From contig JAICXJ010000028.1 in the NCBI GenBank assembly GCA_025980465.1, forward strand, positions 1-41,614: a stretch of DNA of 41,614 nucleotides. Reading direction: 5' to 3'. The notes below the pieces were generated by a model. The model was given only the letters and a program-made list of their open reading frames with translations. It was not told where the DNA came from and did no database searches. Below are positions 22,952-29,783 of the stretch, piece by piece. How positions within the stretch are numbered: the first letter of the stretch is position 1; each line of letters begins with the position of its first letter. This DNA is from Frankiales bacterium. Lineage in GTDB: Bacteria; Actinomycetota; Actinomycetes; JAFAQI01. Position numbers and translations under genes: made by a program.

Positions 22952-23824
22952 ATGCCACGAGACCTGGCGCACCTCGGCCCGCTACCGCGCGAGCTGCCCG
23001 TGGGACCCGATTCGCTGTCCTGGCGCATCGCCCGCGAGCCGGCACTGCTGCTCGGTGGTGGCCGGGCCTTGCTGATGCAGGTCACGCATCCGCTGGTTGC
23101 GGCCGGTGTCGACCAGCACTCGAACTACCAGGCCGATCCATGGTCACGATTGTTCTCGACCCTCGACACGGTCATGACGATGATGTTCGGCTCGCCCGAC
23201 GCCTCGCAGCGCGCCGGTGACCGGCTGAAGCGTCGTCACACGATGGTCAATGGAGTCGCCGACGACGGCACGGCGTATGACGCCCTCGATCCCGACCTGC
23301 AGCTGTGGGTCTGGGCAACCCTCGTCGACACCGCACTCGTCGTCCACGAGCGAAGCCTGGGACAGCTCACTCCGGCGATGAAGGCTCGCTACATGGAAGA
23401 GCAGAAACTCCTCGCATACGGATGCGGGGTGCCGGAAGGTCACTGTCCGTCGAGCTTCGCCGACTTCACCGACTACGTCGAGACGATCTGCCGCGACACC
23501 CTGCGACCTACCAAGGTCGCGTGCGAAGTTGCCGGCCAGCTGCGGGAGCCGGCGTTGCCGACCGCCCTGCGCGTCGCGGCCGGGCCGCCGCTGTCGTTGG
23601 TCACCGCCGGTCTGCTACCGGCGCACCTGCGCGCACCGCTCGGCTTCACCTGGGGACCGCGACAGGAGCGTGCGCTGCGGGCGTTCTTCGTCGCCTCGCG
23701 TGCGCAACGGGCGCTACCCGGGGCGGTACGTCGGCTACCGGTCACCCTGGTCGCGAAACGTGACACCCCGTTACAGCCACCGAAGTGGTTGCGGGCTGCG
23801 GGCCACAACCACCGAGCCGCATGA
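22952..23824 (+). CDS. MpaB/DUF2236 family oxygenase-like protein (copy 2)
   Basis: This 290-residue protein is of the same DUF2236 family as copy 1 but only distantly similar to it. It has WRIAREPALLLGGGRALLMQVTHPLVAAGVDQHSNYQADPW at the N-terminus, the RRHTMVNG motif, a helix with WVWATLVDTALVVHE, and a C-terminal helical part ending in basic sequence. This is the classical short mycobacterial-type version, with the conserved V-N-G and His residues in place. The translation start appears leaderless. Its stop overlaps the ATG of the next TetR gene in an ATGA junction, so both proteins are translationally coupled. It is presumably a haem- or metal-dependent oxygenase on a hydrophobic substrate, by family analogy only. 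Confidence 0.85.
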   Translation: MPRDLAHLGPLPRELPVGPDSLSWRIAREPALLLGGGRALLMQVTHPLVAAGVDQHSNYQADPWSRLFSTLDTVMTMMFGSPDASQRAGDRLKRRHTMVNGVADDGTAYDALDPDLQLWVWATLVDTALVVHERSLGQLTPAMKARYMEEQKLLAYGCGVPEGHCPSSFADFTDYVETICRDTLRPTKVACEVAGQLREPALPTALRVAAGPPLSLVTAGLLPAHLRAPLGFTWGPRQERALRAFFVASRAQRALPGAVRRLPVTLVAKRDTPLQPPKWLRAAGHNHRAA

Positions 23825-24462
23825 CCGCACCCACTCGACGGCGGCGCCGCCTCAGCCATGAGCAGCGCCGAGCCGAGATCCTCTCCGTTGCCTGCAAGTT
23901 GTTCACTCGCAACAACTTCGCCGAAGTGTCGATGGAGGAGATCGCCAGCGAGTCCGGCGTGACACGCGGTCTGCTCAACCACTACTTCGGCACCAAGCGC
24001 GAGCTCTACCTCGCGGTGGTCCGCTACCTCACCCGGCTGCCACCGTCAGCCGAGCGCGGCGACCCCGACGCCTCCGTCGATGCGGTGGTCGCCCGCAATG
24101 TCGACCTGTTCCTCGACAACGCCGAACGCAACCGGCAGTTCTGGTTGGCCCTGGCTCGCGGCTCGGGGTTCGGGCGCGACCGCGAGCTCGAGCGCGTCAT
24201 CGCCGAGGTCGAGGAGGCTTACGTCGACCGGATCATCGAGATCTTCGGCGGCGACCCGCAATGGGCGCCACTGGCGCAGCGCGCCGCCCTTCGGTCCTAC
24301 GGCGCCTTTGCATTGGCGGTGTCACGCGAGTGGCTCGGTGAGCGGCGGCTCACCCGCGAGGAGGCCCACCGGCTGCTGGCGGGCACGCTCCACGCAATCG
24401 TCGCAGGACATCTCAGCGAGGTCGCCGCGGCCGACTCGCGGGCGTTCCACGCCGCCAGCTAG
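23821..24462 (+). CDS. TetR-family regulator co-translated with MpaB-2
   Basis: This 213-residue repressor has a basic N-terminal arm (TRRRRRLSHEQRRAEI) and a typical helix-turn-helix, SMEEIASESGVTRGLLNHYFGTKREL, at about residues 35-62. A helical ligand domain follows that differs from that of the other TetR in this window. The ATG at 23821 overlaps the MpaB-2 stop by 4 nt (ATGA). Likely targets are the palindrome in front of its own operon, also facing the acyl-CoA dehydrogenase gene, and the similar site just after its own stop codon. Pairing of an MpaB-like oxygenase with a TetR regulator recurs 3 kb upstream. Confidence 0.88.
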   Translation: MTAPTRRRRRLSHEQRRAEILSVACKLFTRNNFAEVSMEEIASESGVTRGLLNHYFGTKRELYLAVVRYLTRLPPSAERGDPDASVDAVVARNVDLFLDNAERNRQFWLALARGSGFGRDRELERVIAEVEEAYVDRIIEIFGGDPQWAPLAQRAALRSYGAFALAVSREWLGERRLTREEAHRLLAGTLHAIVAGHLSEVAAADSRAFHAAS

Positions 24463-24509
24463 CCGGCGGCGCTACCGCGGGCGGGTCATCGCGGCGGCTG
24501 ACACCTTGT

Positions 24510-24526
24510 TAGCGGCGCGTCAATAA
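24510..24526. promoter_or_regulatory. Second, degenerate copy of the MpaB-2 operator motif
   Basis: TAGCGGCGCGTCAATAA matches 14 of 17 positions of the sequence at 22917-22933 (TGGCGCCGCGCCAATAA), including the flanking AATAA. It lies in the short gap between the TetR stop and the convergent secreted-protein gene. Two copies flanking the regulator's operon suggest a real binding motif, but two sites are few. Confidence 0.4.
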
Positions 24527-24545
24527 TGCCCAAGCGAGGGCAGGC

Positions 24546-24968
24546 TCACCCCGCCGTACCGGTGACGGTGATCAACCGCCACTTGCCGCCGAACGACGTG
24601 ATTCCTCTGCCGAACGGCACCGTCGGGCTGTCGTAGGTGAAGTAGTACAGCCGGTGCCCGTAGTAGGTCACCTGGTGATGGGCCGTCGTACCGAGCCGGT
24701 GCTGCTTGACTCCGTCGATCGCCCGGGGCGTGGCCCGCGAGGTGACGAGCGGCCAGATCTTCAGGCACGAGGCGCTGCAGCCGACCTCCTTTCCGCCGGC
24801 CGCCAGATGCGTGTAGACGAAGCGGCTCCTCGCCTCGAGAACACTGCGGCCGTCACCGTGCTTCGTGCCGACGGTCGTGTGATGAGTGGCTGCCGGCGTA
24901 GCAAGTGCAGCTGGCCCGATGAGCGCGGCAGCCGTCACCAGCATCGTCACCGCAAGCAACTTCTTCAT
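24546..24968 (-). CDS. Secreted YxFxxD-repeat protein (COG4315/Lipoprotein_15 type), copy A
   Basis: This 140-residue exported protein has the N-terminus MKKLLAVTMLVTAAALIGPA, which forms a classical signal peptide with no lipobox Cys. The mature part has two repeats of the COG4315 kind, the first carrying RFVYTHLA and the pair GCSASCLKIWPL, the second YYGHRLYYFTYDS with the Y-x-F-x-x-D pattern. Family proteins are small secreted or lipid-anchored proteins of unknown function; the Cys pair before the W-P motif is conserved and probably forms a disulfide. The ATG at 24968 is preceded by GGGGAG. It lies 34 nt after the related copy B on the same strand, so the two form an operon and probably arose by duplication. 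Confidence 0.82.
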   Translation of the reverse strand: MKKLLAVTMLVTAAALIGPAALATPAATHHTTVGTKHGDGRSVLEARSRFVYTHLAAGGKEVGCSASCLKIWPLVTSRATPRAIDGVKQHRLGTTAHHQVTYYGHRLYYFTYDSPTVPFGRGITSFGGKWRLITVTGTAG

Positions 24969-25002
24969 GTCGGCACTCCCCACGACAGCTCGGAGCAGGC
25001 TC

Positions 25003-25467
25003 CTAGACGACGGAATGGCCTCGGGCGCTTTCCAGGTACCAGTAGCCGTTGAACGCGAACAGGTCCTCGCCGCGGGTCTGACCGGCGTGGCTGTCACCCG
25101 AGTAGTAGTAGAGCGGGTGGCCGTAGTAGGTCACCTGCCCCGCGCCGGTGCGACCCAGCTTGCTGGCGTTGACGCCCGTCCCGGCACGCGGTGCAGCCGT
25201 GCTCTCGAGCGGCGGCCAGAACGTCCTGCAGGCGGACTTGCAGTGCGACCGGTTCCTGGTGTCGTTGGTGAACACGTAGAGCGAGTGCCCGTTGGGACCG
25301 ACCAGCACCTTGCCATGCGAGGTGCGGGCCAGGGAGACCTTGGCGTGGCGCGCCGCCAGCGCGCTTGAGTGTGACGGCGACGCGTTCGCGACTCCGATCA
25401 CACCGGCTGCGGCGAGCGCCGTACCTGCGAGAACACCGACGGCCTTGTGATGAACCCGACGAGACAC
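25003..25467 (-). CDS. Secreted YxFxxD-repeat protein (COG4315/Lipoprotein_15 type), copy B
   Basis: This exported protein of about 154 residues starts at a GTG at 25467 with AGGGAG ahead. A signal peptide (basic start, then GVLAGTALAAAGVIGVANA) leads to a mature part with the first repeat SLYVFTNDT, the Cys pair SHCKSACRTFWPPL and a second repeat YYGHPLYYYSGDS. The second repeat has Tyr where copy A has Phe. A longer upstream frame is open but lacks family similarity. The two copies share layout but little sequence, so the duplication is old. It is divergent from the ABC exporter genes. Function is unknown; a role in the cell envelope is inferred from export. Confidence 0.82.
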   Translation of the reverse strand: MSRRVHHKAVGVLAGTALAAAGVIGVANASPSHSSALAARHAKVSLARTSHGKVLVGPNGHSLYVFTNDTRNRSHCKSACRTFWPPLESTAAPRAGTGVNASKLGRTGAGQVTYYGHPLYYYSGDSHAGQTRGEDLFAFNGYWYLESARGHSVV

Positions 25468-25597
25468 GCTGCTCCCTGTAATTGCGCCTCGGGTGGCGGT
25501 GTCCCCGACTAACCTGTCTCGGGCGCACCCAGACCCGCTTTGCCTCGTGACACGGCGCCGCGGGACGAACGGTTCATAACCGGCGCGTGGAGGAGAC

Positions 25598-26533
25598 ATG
25601 ATCGAGGCCCGGGGCCTCACGAAGTCCTACGGCGACGTCGTCGCCGTCAATGATCTGAGCTTCACGGTGGAGCCGGGCACGGTCACCGGCTTCCTCGGGC
25701 CGAACGGCGCTGGGAAGTCGACGACGATGCGGCTCATCCTCGGCCTCGACAAGCCATCCGCGGGCAGCGTGACCGTCAACGGCTCCCCGTACACCACCCA
25801 CCACCGGCCGCTGACCGAGGTCGGTGCCCTGCTCGAGGCCAAGGCGATCCACGGCGGGCGCAGCGCCTACAACCACCTCGTCACGGTCGCGAAGAGCAAC
25901 CACATCGACCGCAAACGGGTCAACGAGGTGCTCGAGCTCGTCGGCCTGACGTCGGTGGCGAAGAAGCGCGCGGGGAAGTTCTCGCTGGGCATGGGTCAGC
26001 GGCTCGGCATCGCGACCGCGCTGCTCGGCGATCCGAAGGTGCTGATCCTCGACGAGCCGGTCAACGGGCTCGACCCGGAAGGCATCCTGTGGGTCCGCAA
26101 CCTGCTCAAGTACATGGCGACCCAGGGCAAGACGATCTTCGTCTCGAGTCACCTCATGAGCGAGATGGCGCTGACCGCCGACCATCTGATCGTGATCGGG
26201 CGGGGGCGACTCATTGCCGACGCGTCGACGGCGGAGGTGATCCGGCTCGGGTCGGGAAGTCACGTGCGGGTCCGCTCGCCGCAGGCAGCTCAGCTGGTGA
26301 CGCTCGTCGACGCCCACGAGGGAGGGGCCACGACACAGCCGGACGGGAGCCTTTCAATCACCGGGCTGACGCAGGAGCAGGTCGGCGAGCTCGCCGCCGC
26401 CAACGGCGTCGTACTCCACGAGCTCACGCTCGCGACCGCCTCACTCGAGGAGGCCTTCATGGAGCTGACCGAGGAAGCGGTCGACTTCCGCGCTCCTGGC
26501 GGCTCAATCGGCGGCGAGGGAGATGCGGCATGA
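25598..26533 (+). CDS. ABC transporter ATP-binding protein
   Basis: This 311-residue ATPase is of the CcmA/BcrA-like ABC-2 export class. The nucleotide-binding domain fills residues 1-220, with Walker A GPNGAGKS (34-41), signature SLGMGQRL (129-136), Walker B VLILDEP (148-154) and a switch His in VSSHLMSEMA. The signature has Met-Gly-Gln in place of Ser-Gly-Gly-Gln, which is common in this class. A C-terminal 80-residue extension follows, typical of the DrrA/BcrA group. A strong GGAGGAG lies ahead of the ATG. Its stop overlaps the permease start (ATGA), so the pair is one operon. Substrate is not evident; lantibiotic- or drug-type export is typical of the class. Confidence 0.9.
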   Translation: MIEARGLTKSYGDVVAVNDLSFTVEPGTVTGFLGPNGAGKSTTMRLILGLDKPSAGSVTVNGSPYTTHHRPLTEVGALLEAKAIHGGRSAYNHLVTVAKSNHIDRKRVNEVLELVGLTSVAKKRAGKFSLGMGQRLGIATALLGDPKVLILDEPVNGLDPEGILWVRNLLKYMATQGKTIFVSSHLMSEMALTADHLIVIGRGRLIADASTAEVIRLGSGSHVRVRSPQAAQLVTLVDAHEGGATTQPDGSLSITGLTQEQVGELAAANGVVLHELTLATASLEEAFMELTEEAVDFRAPGGSIGGEGDAA

Positions 26534-27318
26534 TCGATTTGGCGCTGTTCCGCGACGCAGTCGCGTCGGAATGGACCAAGCTCCGCACCGTCCGCTCGAC
26601 ATACTGGACGATCGTCGTCGCGATCCTGCTCGGCATCGGACTCGGCTGCGCCATCTCGGCCGGCAACGCCCACGACTACCACTCGATGTCCTTCCACGAC
26701 CGACTGGAGTTCGACCCGACCGCATTCAGCACCGCTGGTCTGTTCTTCGCCCAGCTCGCCCTCGGCGTCTTCGCGATCCTGGCAATGACCTCGGAGTACA
26801 GCACCGGCACGATCCGTACGACGATGGCCGCGATCCCGCAGCGTGGTTACACGCTCGCGGCGAAGGCGCTACTGGTCACCGCGATCAGCCTGGTCCTGGC
26901 CATCGGTATCGCGTTCGGTGCGTTCTTCATCTGCCAGCAGATCTTCGCTCACTACCACCTCGCGGTCAGCATCCACGCGCCCGGCGTGCTGCGCGCCGTG
27001 ATCGGTGCCGCGCTCTACATCGGCGGCATCGCACTGTTCGCGACCGGCCTGGCGACGATCATCCGCCACACCGCCGGGGCGATCACCACACTGGTGGCGT
27101 TGGTGTTCATCCTTCCCAGCGTCAGCCAGTTGCTGCCGCACGCCTGGAAGGTCGACTTCGCCCGCTACCTGCCCGCGAATGCCGGCGGGGCGATCACCCA
27201 GGTCGTGTACACCAACAACGACTCGCTGCGGCCGTGGCCGGGCTTCATCGTGTTCATGATCTGGTGCGTCGGCACGGCAGCAATCGGCTGGTACCTGCTG
27301 CGAACCAGGGACGTCTAG
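26530..27318 (+). CDS. ABC-2 type permease
   Basis: This 262-residue membrane protein starts with a cytoplasmic helix that carries the typical SEWTKLRTVRSTYWT motif of actinobacterial ABC-2 permeases. Six hydrophobic segments follow: VVAILLGIGLGCAISA; the TAGLFFAQLALGVFAILAMT region ending in SEYSTGTIRTT; ALLVTAISLVLAIGIAFGAFF; VIGAALYIGGIALFATGLATI; ITTLVALVFILPSV; and GFIVFMIWCVGTAAIGWYLL. The SEYSTGTIRTTM box is the conserved coupling or amphipathic region. The start is coupled to the ATPase stop by an ATGA overlap. It probably exports a hydrophobic compound or peptide from the membrane. Confidence 0.9.
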   Translation: MIDLALFRDAVASEWTKLRTVRSTYWTIVVAILLGIGLGCAISAGNAHDYHSMSFHDRLEFDPTAFSTAGLFFAQLALGVFAILAMTSEYSTGTIRTTMAAIPQRGYTLAAKALLVTAISLVLAIGIAFGAFFICQQIFAHYHLAVSIHAPGVLRAVIGAALYIGGIALFATGLATIIRHTAGAITTLVALVFILPSVSQLLPHAWKVDFARYLPANAGGAITQVVYTNNDSLRPWPGFIVFMIWCVGTAAIGWYLLRTRDV

Positions 27319-27356
27319 CGCGATCTGGGCACCGGTCGCTGCGGACAGCTGGTCGG

Positions 27357-27746
27357 TTACCGCAGGTGCTCGCGGTTCGCACACGACGGCCAGGCCGCCC
27401 AGCCGCGCTGGGAGTGCAGCTTGCGGGCCGCCCGGTCCTGAATCAGTGGCCGGGCCCGGTCCGGTCGGCCCCGGAAGCCGAGACCACGCCAGGTCCGCTC
27501 CGCGAACTGGTAGGCGCCGTAGTAGCCGTTGCCGGTGTCGAGGTGGTAGTTGTTGCCGGACTCGCAGATCCGCAGTCGGTGAAGTTCCACCCTCATTGCC
27601 GAGGCGGCGCCGACCGGGGTCGCGGCGGCAAGGCTGCCCGCCAGCATGCCGCCGGCAAGAGCGGCGCAGGTGACGCGACGAAGTCGCTGGGGTCGCCCGG
27701 AAGTTCGCGGACAGCCCGAAAAGGTCGCACGAGTGCGAGACCGCAC
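27357..27746 (-). CDS. Rpf-type secreted transglycosylase (resuscitation-promoting factor domain)
   Basis: This 129-residue secreted protein has a basic N-terminus and hydrophobic helix (about 25-48) as signal peptide, then an Rpf domain from about residue 55 to the end. The catalytic Glu62 lies in ICESGNNY. The conserved NGYYGAYQF follows, then RTWRGLG, and the closing AAWPSC carries Cys122, which pairs with Cys61 in this fold. Rpf domains cleave peptidoglycan glycan strands and help dormant actinobacteria resume growth. The substitution YYGAYQF for YYGGLQF is a mild deviation. The GTG start has AGGAAGAG 6 nt upstream, directly after the end of a c-di-AMP riboswitch, so expression is expected to fall when c-di-AMP is high, as in Streptomyces rpfA. 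Confidence 0.88.
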   Translation of the reverse strand: MRSRTRATFSGCPRTSGRPQRLRRVTCAALAGGMLAGSLAAATPVGAASAMRVELHRLRICESGNNYHLDTGNGYYGAYQFAERTWRGLGFRGRPDRARPLIQDRAARKLHSQRGWAAWPSCANREHLR

Positions 27747-27760
27747 GGAAAGCTCTTCCT

Positions 27761-27956
27761 CGGACGCCTGCGAAGTTAGCTGTCGGGTTCGGACGCGAGA
27801 AATCGCCCGGCCGCGCTCTGCCCAGTGACTTGCAGACTGCGCAGTGCGGCTTCACCCCGAGAGTGCCGGCTGGTACGGCACCCAAGGACCTGGGTCCTCC
27901 GCTCCCGCCCAACCGTCGGTCGTCCAGCACGCCCCGGTGGGCGGGATTAGGCGACC
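27761..27956 (-). ncRNA. c-di-AMP (ydaO-yuaA) riboswitch upstream of the Rpf gene
   Basis: On the minus strand the 3' part has the near-invariant riboswitch blocks CCGAACCCGACAGCTAAC and CGCAGGCGTC, ending at 27761. The middle has CTCGGGGTGAAGCCGC near 27845-27865. The 5' end begins with GGTCGCCTAATCCCGCC near 27956, complementary to GGCGGGAGCGGAGGACC further on. These are the core elements of the ydaO-yuaA class, which binds c-di-AMP. The aptamer ends immediately before the Rpf ribosome binding site (27753-27760). This RNA fills the 321-nt gap between the Rpf and SCO6745-family genes; its 5' limit is approximate. Confidence 0.9.
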
Positions 27957-28067
27957 GGGCGTGCAGGCCGCCGAAGCCGGCGACCCGTCGGAAAGGGTAT
28001 CGACGATCAATTCGGCGCCGCCATGGGGGGTGGCGGTTGTGGGGACAGCACTCACTAAGGTCGGCGG

Positions 28068-28940
28068 ATGACCTCCTCAGAGCCGCGCGAGGCCGCGGCC
28101 GGCGACCTGGCGCTGAAGGCCCACCGCACGCTCGAGCCGCTCCACGCGGTCACCTATTTCGCCCCGGAGCCGGCCGAGCGCTACGCGGAGCTCGGCCTGA
28201 AGGGCCAGATGCGCAGCTACTTCCCGTCCCGAGCGGCGCCGCTGGGGACGGCTTCGCTCGAGCTGGTGATCGCGACCTTCTTCAACTTCTCGCCGGCCCT
28301 CGTGGCTCGAGCGATCCCCTCGGCCTGGGAGGTCACCACCCCGGAAGAACTGATCGGGGCGCGGTACGCCGGCACCGACGCGGCGTACCGGCGGATCCTG
28401 GGCGAGGAGGTGCTCGGCTCACCGGAGATGACCGAGGCCGCCGGTCTCGCCCGGGAAGCGACCACGGTCCTCGACCCGGTCGGCCGGGCGCTGTTCGCGG
28501 CGCATCGGACGCTGCCCTGGCCCGACGCGCCGCACCTGCAGCTGTTCCACGCGCAGACGCTGCTTCGCGAGCACCGCGGCGACGGCCACATCGCCGCGTT
28601 GGTCGTTGCCGGACAGGACGCACTCGATGCACTCATCACCTACTGCGCGCACGGCATCGGGGCCAGCGAGGCGATGATCCGGGCGACGCGCGGCTGGACC
28701 GATGAGGAGTGGGCCGCCGGAGTCCAGCGGGCCCGTGACCGTGGGCTCATCACGACCGACGAGAAGCTCACCCTGACACCAACCGGGCTCGCCGAGCGCG
28801 AGTGGATCGAGGCGCAGACCAACGCCCGCGCGGCGGCGCCGTACGAGCACCTCGGTGCGGACCGGACGAATCGGCTGCGGGAGTTGGCCCGGCCCTGGTC
28901 GAAGGCGATTTCCGATGAGTTGTTCGGCGGCGGCCGATGA
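28068..28940 (+). CDS. SCO6745 family protein
   Basis: This 290-residue soluble, mostly alpha-helical protein matches the actinobacterial SCO6745 family. The start has LEPLHAVTYFAPEPAERYAELGL, followed by MRSYFPSRAAPLG and FFNFSPALVARAIPSAW. A long middle with PHLQLFHAQTLLREHRGDGHIAAL comes next. The end is winged-helix-like: GWTDEEWAAGVQRARDRGLI...LTLTPTGLAEREWIE. The C-terminal part looks like a MarR-type fold, but the family is not known to bind DNA. Its stop overlaps the start of the next SDR gene by 4 nt, so the two are coupled. The true function is not established. Confidence 0.82.
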   Translation: MTSSEPREAAAGDLALKAHRTLEPLHAVTYFAPEPAERYAELGLKGQMRSYFPSRAAPLGTASLELVIATFFNFSPALVARAIPSAWEVTTPEELIGARYAGTDAAYRRILGEEVLGSPEMTEAAGLAREATTVLDPVGRALFAAHRTLPWPDAPHLQLFHAQTLLREHRGDGHIAALVVAGQDALDALITYCAHGIGASEAMIRATRGWTDEEWAAGVQRARDRGLITTDEKLTLTPTGLAEREWIEAQTNARAAAPYEHLGADRTNRLRELARPWSKAISDELFGGGR

Positions 28941-29731
28941 CGGATCTCGCCGGCAAGGTCGCATCCGGCCTCGCCGGCAAGGTGGCGTGGGTGACCGGTG
29001 GCGCCCAGGGCTTTGGCGAGGGCGCGGCGCGCCGGCTCGCCTCCGAGGGCGTGACGGTGATGATCTCCGACATCAATGAGACCGCCGGCCGCGCGGTGGC
29101 GAAGGACATCGGCGGCGGCTTCGTCGCGTGCGACGTCAGCGATCTCGATCAGTGCAAGGCCGCGGTCGCCGCGACGGTCGAGGAGTTCGGCACGCTCGAC
29201 ATCTCGTTTCTCAACGCCGGCATCGCCACAGGCGACCAGCTAGACGACAGCTTCGACCTGGCGTCGTACCGGCGCGCGATGGGGATCAACCTCGACGGGG
29301 TGGTGTTCGGCGCCCATGCGTCCTACCGGCCGATGAGGGCGGGCGGCGGTGGCGACATCGTCGCGACCGCAAGCCTGGCGGGGTTGGTGGGCACGGCGTT
29401 CGACCCGGTGTACGGCGCCAACAAGCACGGTGTCGTCGGCCTGGTCCGCGCGATCGGCGAGAGCTGGCCCAATGACGGCATCAGGGTGAATGCGATCTGC
29501 CCGGGCTTCGCCGACACCGCGATCGTCGAACCGATGCGCGACGTCCTGATCGCCGGCGGGATCACGCTACTGACCGTCGATGCCGTCGTCGACGCCTTCA
29601 TGGCCGCCGTGACCAGCGGGCGCTCCGCCGAGTGTTGGTACGTCCAGCCCGGTCGCAGCGCGGAGCCGTTCCGCTTCCGTGGCATCCCCGGCCCGCGCAC
29701 CGATGAGCAGGGGGTGTCGTACCGGGAATAG
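28937..29731 (+). CDS. Short-chain dehydrogenase/reductase with duplicated N-terminus
   Basis: This 264-residue classical SDR has the cofactor loop GGAQGFG (21-27), Asp45 after strand 2 (ISDINE), which suggests NAD(H), FLNAG near residue 91, Ser146, and the catalytic Tyr159 and Lys163 in YGANK. The N-terminus carries a tandem duplication of eight codons (DLAGKVAS / GLAGKVAW), so the usual 'LAGKVAWVTGG' start appears twice. The ATG at 28937 is coupled to the SCO6745-family gene by an ATGA overlap. The C-terminus ends with a GRSAEPFRFRGIPGPR tail seen in mycobacterial SDRs. The substrate is unknown. Confidence 0.88.
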   Translation: MTDLAGKVASGLAGKVAWVTGGAQGFGEGAARRLASEGVTVMISDINETAGRAVAKDIGGGFVACDVSDLDQCKAAVAATVEEFGTLDISFLNAGIATGDQLDDSFDLASYRRAMGINLDGVVFGAHASYRPMRAGGGGDIVATASLAGLVGTAFDPVYGANKHGVVGLVRAIGESWPNDGIRVNAICPGFADTAIVEPMRDVLIAGGITLLTVDAVVDAFMAAVTSGRSAECWYVQPGRSAEPFRFRGIPGPRTDEQGVSYRE

Positions 29732-29746
29732 TTGCGTGATCAACTA
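29729..29746. promoter_or_regulatory. Candidate MarR-type operator upstream of pirin
   Basis: TAGTTG (29729-29734) and CAACTA (29741-29746) form a perfect 6-bp inverted repeat with a 6-nt spacer. The left arm includes the stop codon of the SDR gene. The site is 38 bp upstream of the pirin ATG, which has a GGAGG ribosome binding site. TAGTTG-N6-CAACTA resembles sites of MarR/RosR-type redox regulators. No such regulator gene is adjacent. Confidence 0.45.
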
Positions 29747-29783
29747 AGTTACCCGATCGAGAACCCCGCAGCGGAGGTGTGCG

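Noticed and set aside
25570-25582. CGGTT-CAT-AACCG palindrome upstream of the ABC exporter
   Set aside because: Only 5-bp arms; such short palindromes are expected by chance in GC-rich intergenic DNA.
27844-28071. Small open frames on both strands in the Rpf leader
   Set aside because: They lie over the conserved blocks of the c-di-AMP riboswitch, which explains the sequence constraint.
27830-28705. 291-codon frame overlapping the SCO6745-family gene
   Set aside because: Shadow frame rich in Arg, Pro and Gly; the overlapping frame has a recognisable family pattern.
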